Shown in pieces: positions 63,307 to 64,000 of a stretch of 64,000 bases of DNA (position 1 is the first letter of the stretch; each line of letters opens with the position of its first letter). Both the position numbers and the translations under genes were made by a program. This stretch comes from Thomasclavelia ramosa DSM 1402 (GTDB lineage: Bacteria; Bacillota_I; Bacilli_A; Erysipelotrichales; Coprobacillaceae). The notes beneath the pieces are model-generated. The model saw only the letters and a program-made list of their open reading frames with translations. It had not been told where the DNA came from and did no database searches. The DNA is taken from NCBI RefSeq assembly GCF_014131695.1, contig NZ_CP036346.1, positions 2,046,001 through 2,110,000 of the forward strand, in the 5' to 3' direction.

Positions 63307-64000
63307 ATTCTTCTTCTAATTGTTTTAATTCATCTTCACCAGTAATATATTTAAGAATTGCCGTAGCTGCTTCTTGAGGACCTTTATGTTCGTTTCCTTT
63401 AATTCCTAAACGTGTTCTTAATTGTCCTACTTTAACCCCTTGTTTAAACATTCTATTGAAATAATCAACTAAAATAACTTCAGTTTGTTCTTCACGTTGT
63501 ACTGGTCCAAATGGATTAGCAAAATAGCTGCCTACTAAACCGTATTCAGTAGTAGTTCCTTTAGCCATACGATTTCCTGCTCTAAATACATCTAAAGCAC
63601 TATTTACATCATCAAAGAAACTTAATGATTCGCCACCCTCTTCATAGTTATTTGCATATAGGAAGAAGTCAACATCATGATGCGCAACAACATCTTTATA
63701 ATCAGTGATTGGTATTACGATTCGCGCATTTACTTTATCTGGATTCATAAAAACAGAACGGTCTAATTCTTTAAAACTATACCCTGCATCTAAATCATCA
63801 AGTCGTACAAATGCTCCAATTTCTGTACCAGAAGTTTTAACTTTACCTTCTTCGTCTAATAATAGAACACCCATATCATCATATACAGTTACTAAATCAC
63901 GGATATAAGCTGCTCCAAATACTTTAATTTGTTCAATTGTTTCTGATTTACCAGCGCCACTGTCACCCATAACTACTATATTTTTAACTTCACCAGAATG
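63305..64000 (-). CDS. C-terminal part of a PEPCK/HprK-fold P-loop kinase-like protein
   Basis: Truncated by the right edge of the window; about 231 codons are visible and the frame continues past 64000. It opens HSGEVKNIVVMGDSGAGKSE, a P-loop resembling HPr kinase (GDSGxGKSE). Downstream the layout is closer to phosphoenolpyruvate carboxykinase: VNARIVIPITDY with VDFFLYANNYEEGGESLSFF, then FRAGNRMAKGTTTEYG and GSYFANPFGPV, which align with the PEPCK AKVAGTE-type and substrate-loop regions. It is not a standard HprK (no matching C-terminal motif) nor a clear catalytic PEPCK. It may be a divergent PEPCK relative; function unsure. Confidence 0.6.
   Translation of the reverse strand, partial: HSGEVKNIVVMGDSGAGKSETIEQIKVFGAAYIRDLVTVYDDMGVLLLDEEGKVKTSGTEIGAFVRLDDLDAGYSFKELDRSVFMNPDKVNARIVIPITDYKDVVAHHDVDFFLYANNYEEGGESLSFFDDVNSALDVFRAGNRMAKGTTTEYGLVGSYFANPFGPVQREEQTEVILVDYFNRMFKQGVKVGQLRTRLGIKGNEHKGPQEAATAILKYITGEDELKQLEEE

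Noticed and set aside
63305-64000. Calling the edge gene HPr kinase (hprK)
   Set aside because: The P-loop is similar, but the downstream sequence lacks HprK signatures and aligns better with PEPCK; the gene is also incomplete.

Overview
The window is about 64 kb of low-GC Firmicutes chromosome from a spore former. It carries the sporulation sigma factors SigE and SigG and the protease SpoIIGA downstream of ftsZ, DivIVA/SepF division proteins, T-box leaders and a CcpA-type cre site. The surface glycosidase ends in a VKTGD-type sorting signal. Together with the very low GC this suggests an anaerobic gut Erysipelotrichia/Coprobacillaceae-like organism (Thomasclavelia/Clostridium ramosum group). 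That placement is inferred from gene content and order and was not searched. I see no tRNA, rRNA, CRISPR array, phage or insertion sequence.

Layout. 1-0.58 kb: end of a DMT transporter gene. 0.8-15.3 kb (all minus): a cell-division/sporulation block which, read in the direction of transcription, runs ftsW, murG, murB, divIB, ftsA, ftsZ, proC, spoIIGA, sigE, sigG, ylmC, sepF, ylmH, divIVA and T-box-controlled ileS. 15.4-21.4 kb: an accessory insert with a parvulin-like foldase lipoprotein, a surface GH3 beta-glucosidase under a cre-overlapped promoter, and two RpiR-type regulators. 21.6-23.9 kb: murD and mraY, so the dcw cluster is split by the insert. 24.0-31.7 kb: an HPr-like protein without the phosphorylatable histidine (Crh-like), MnmM, two GH1 6-phospho-beta-glucosidases, a MATE exporter, and an XRE-AbrB fusion regulator with an ABC exporter. 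31.7-37.8 kb: a DNA glycosylase, a DMT transporter, and a potassium operon trkH-trkA-kdpD-kdpE. 37.8-38.2 kb: an 18-bp perfect dyad and a tiny hydrophobic ORF. 38.3-45 kb: a complete trpEGDCFBA operon behind a tryptophan T-box. 45-64 kb: assorted metabolism and regulation, including an AraC/DMT/DUF2000 module, methionine synthases with a LysR regulator, a MerR regulator with a textbook 19-bp-spacer promoter, a DUF975/zinc-ribbon fusion, a Cys-rich pentapeptide protein, a dicarboxylate symporter, a lone RmlD, a tocopherol-cyclase-like protein, a polysaccharide deacetylase, and the C-terminal part of a PEPCK/HprK-fold kinase.

Themes. Sugar control recurs: a Crh-like HPr, a cre site on the GH3 gene, two GH1 phospho-glucosidases and RpiR regulators point to beta-glucoside use under carbon catabolite control. 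Potassium handling appears rewired: a KdpD without its N-terminal sensor domain and KdpE are co-transcribed with a Trk/Ktr uptake system, with no kdpFABC in view. The trkH start and the neighbouring small ORF each look one base out of frame, which may be sequence error or real decay. Most of the rest is ordinary housekeeping.
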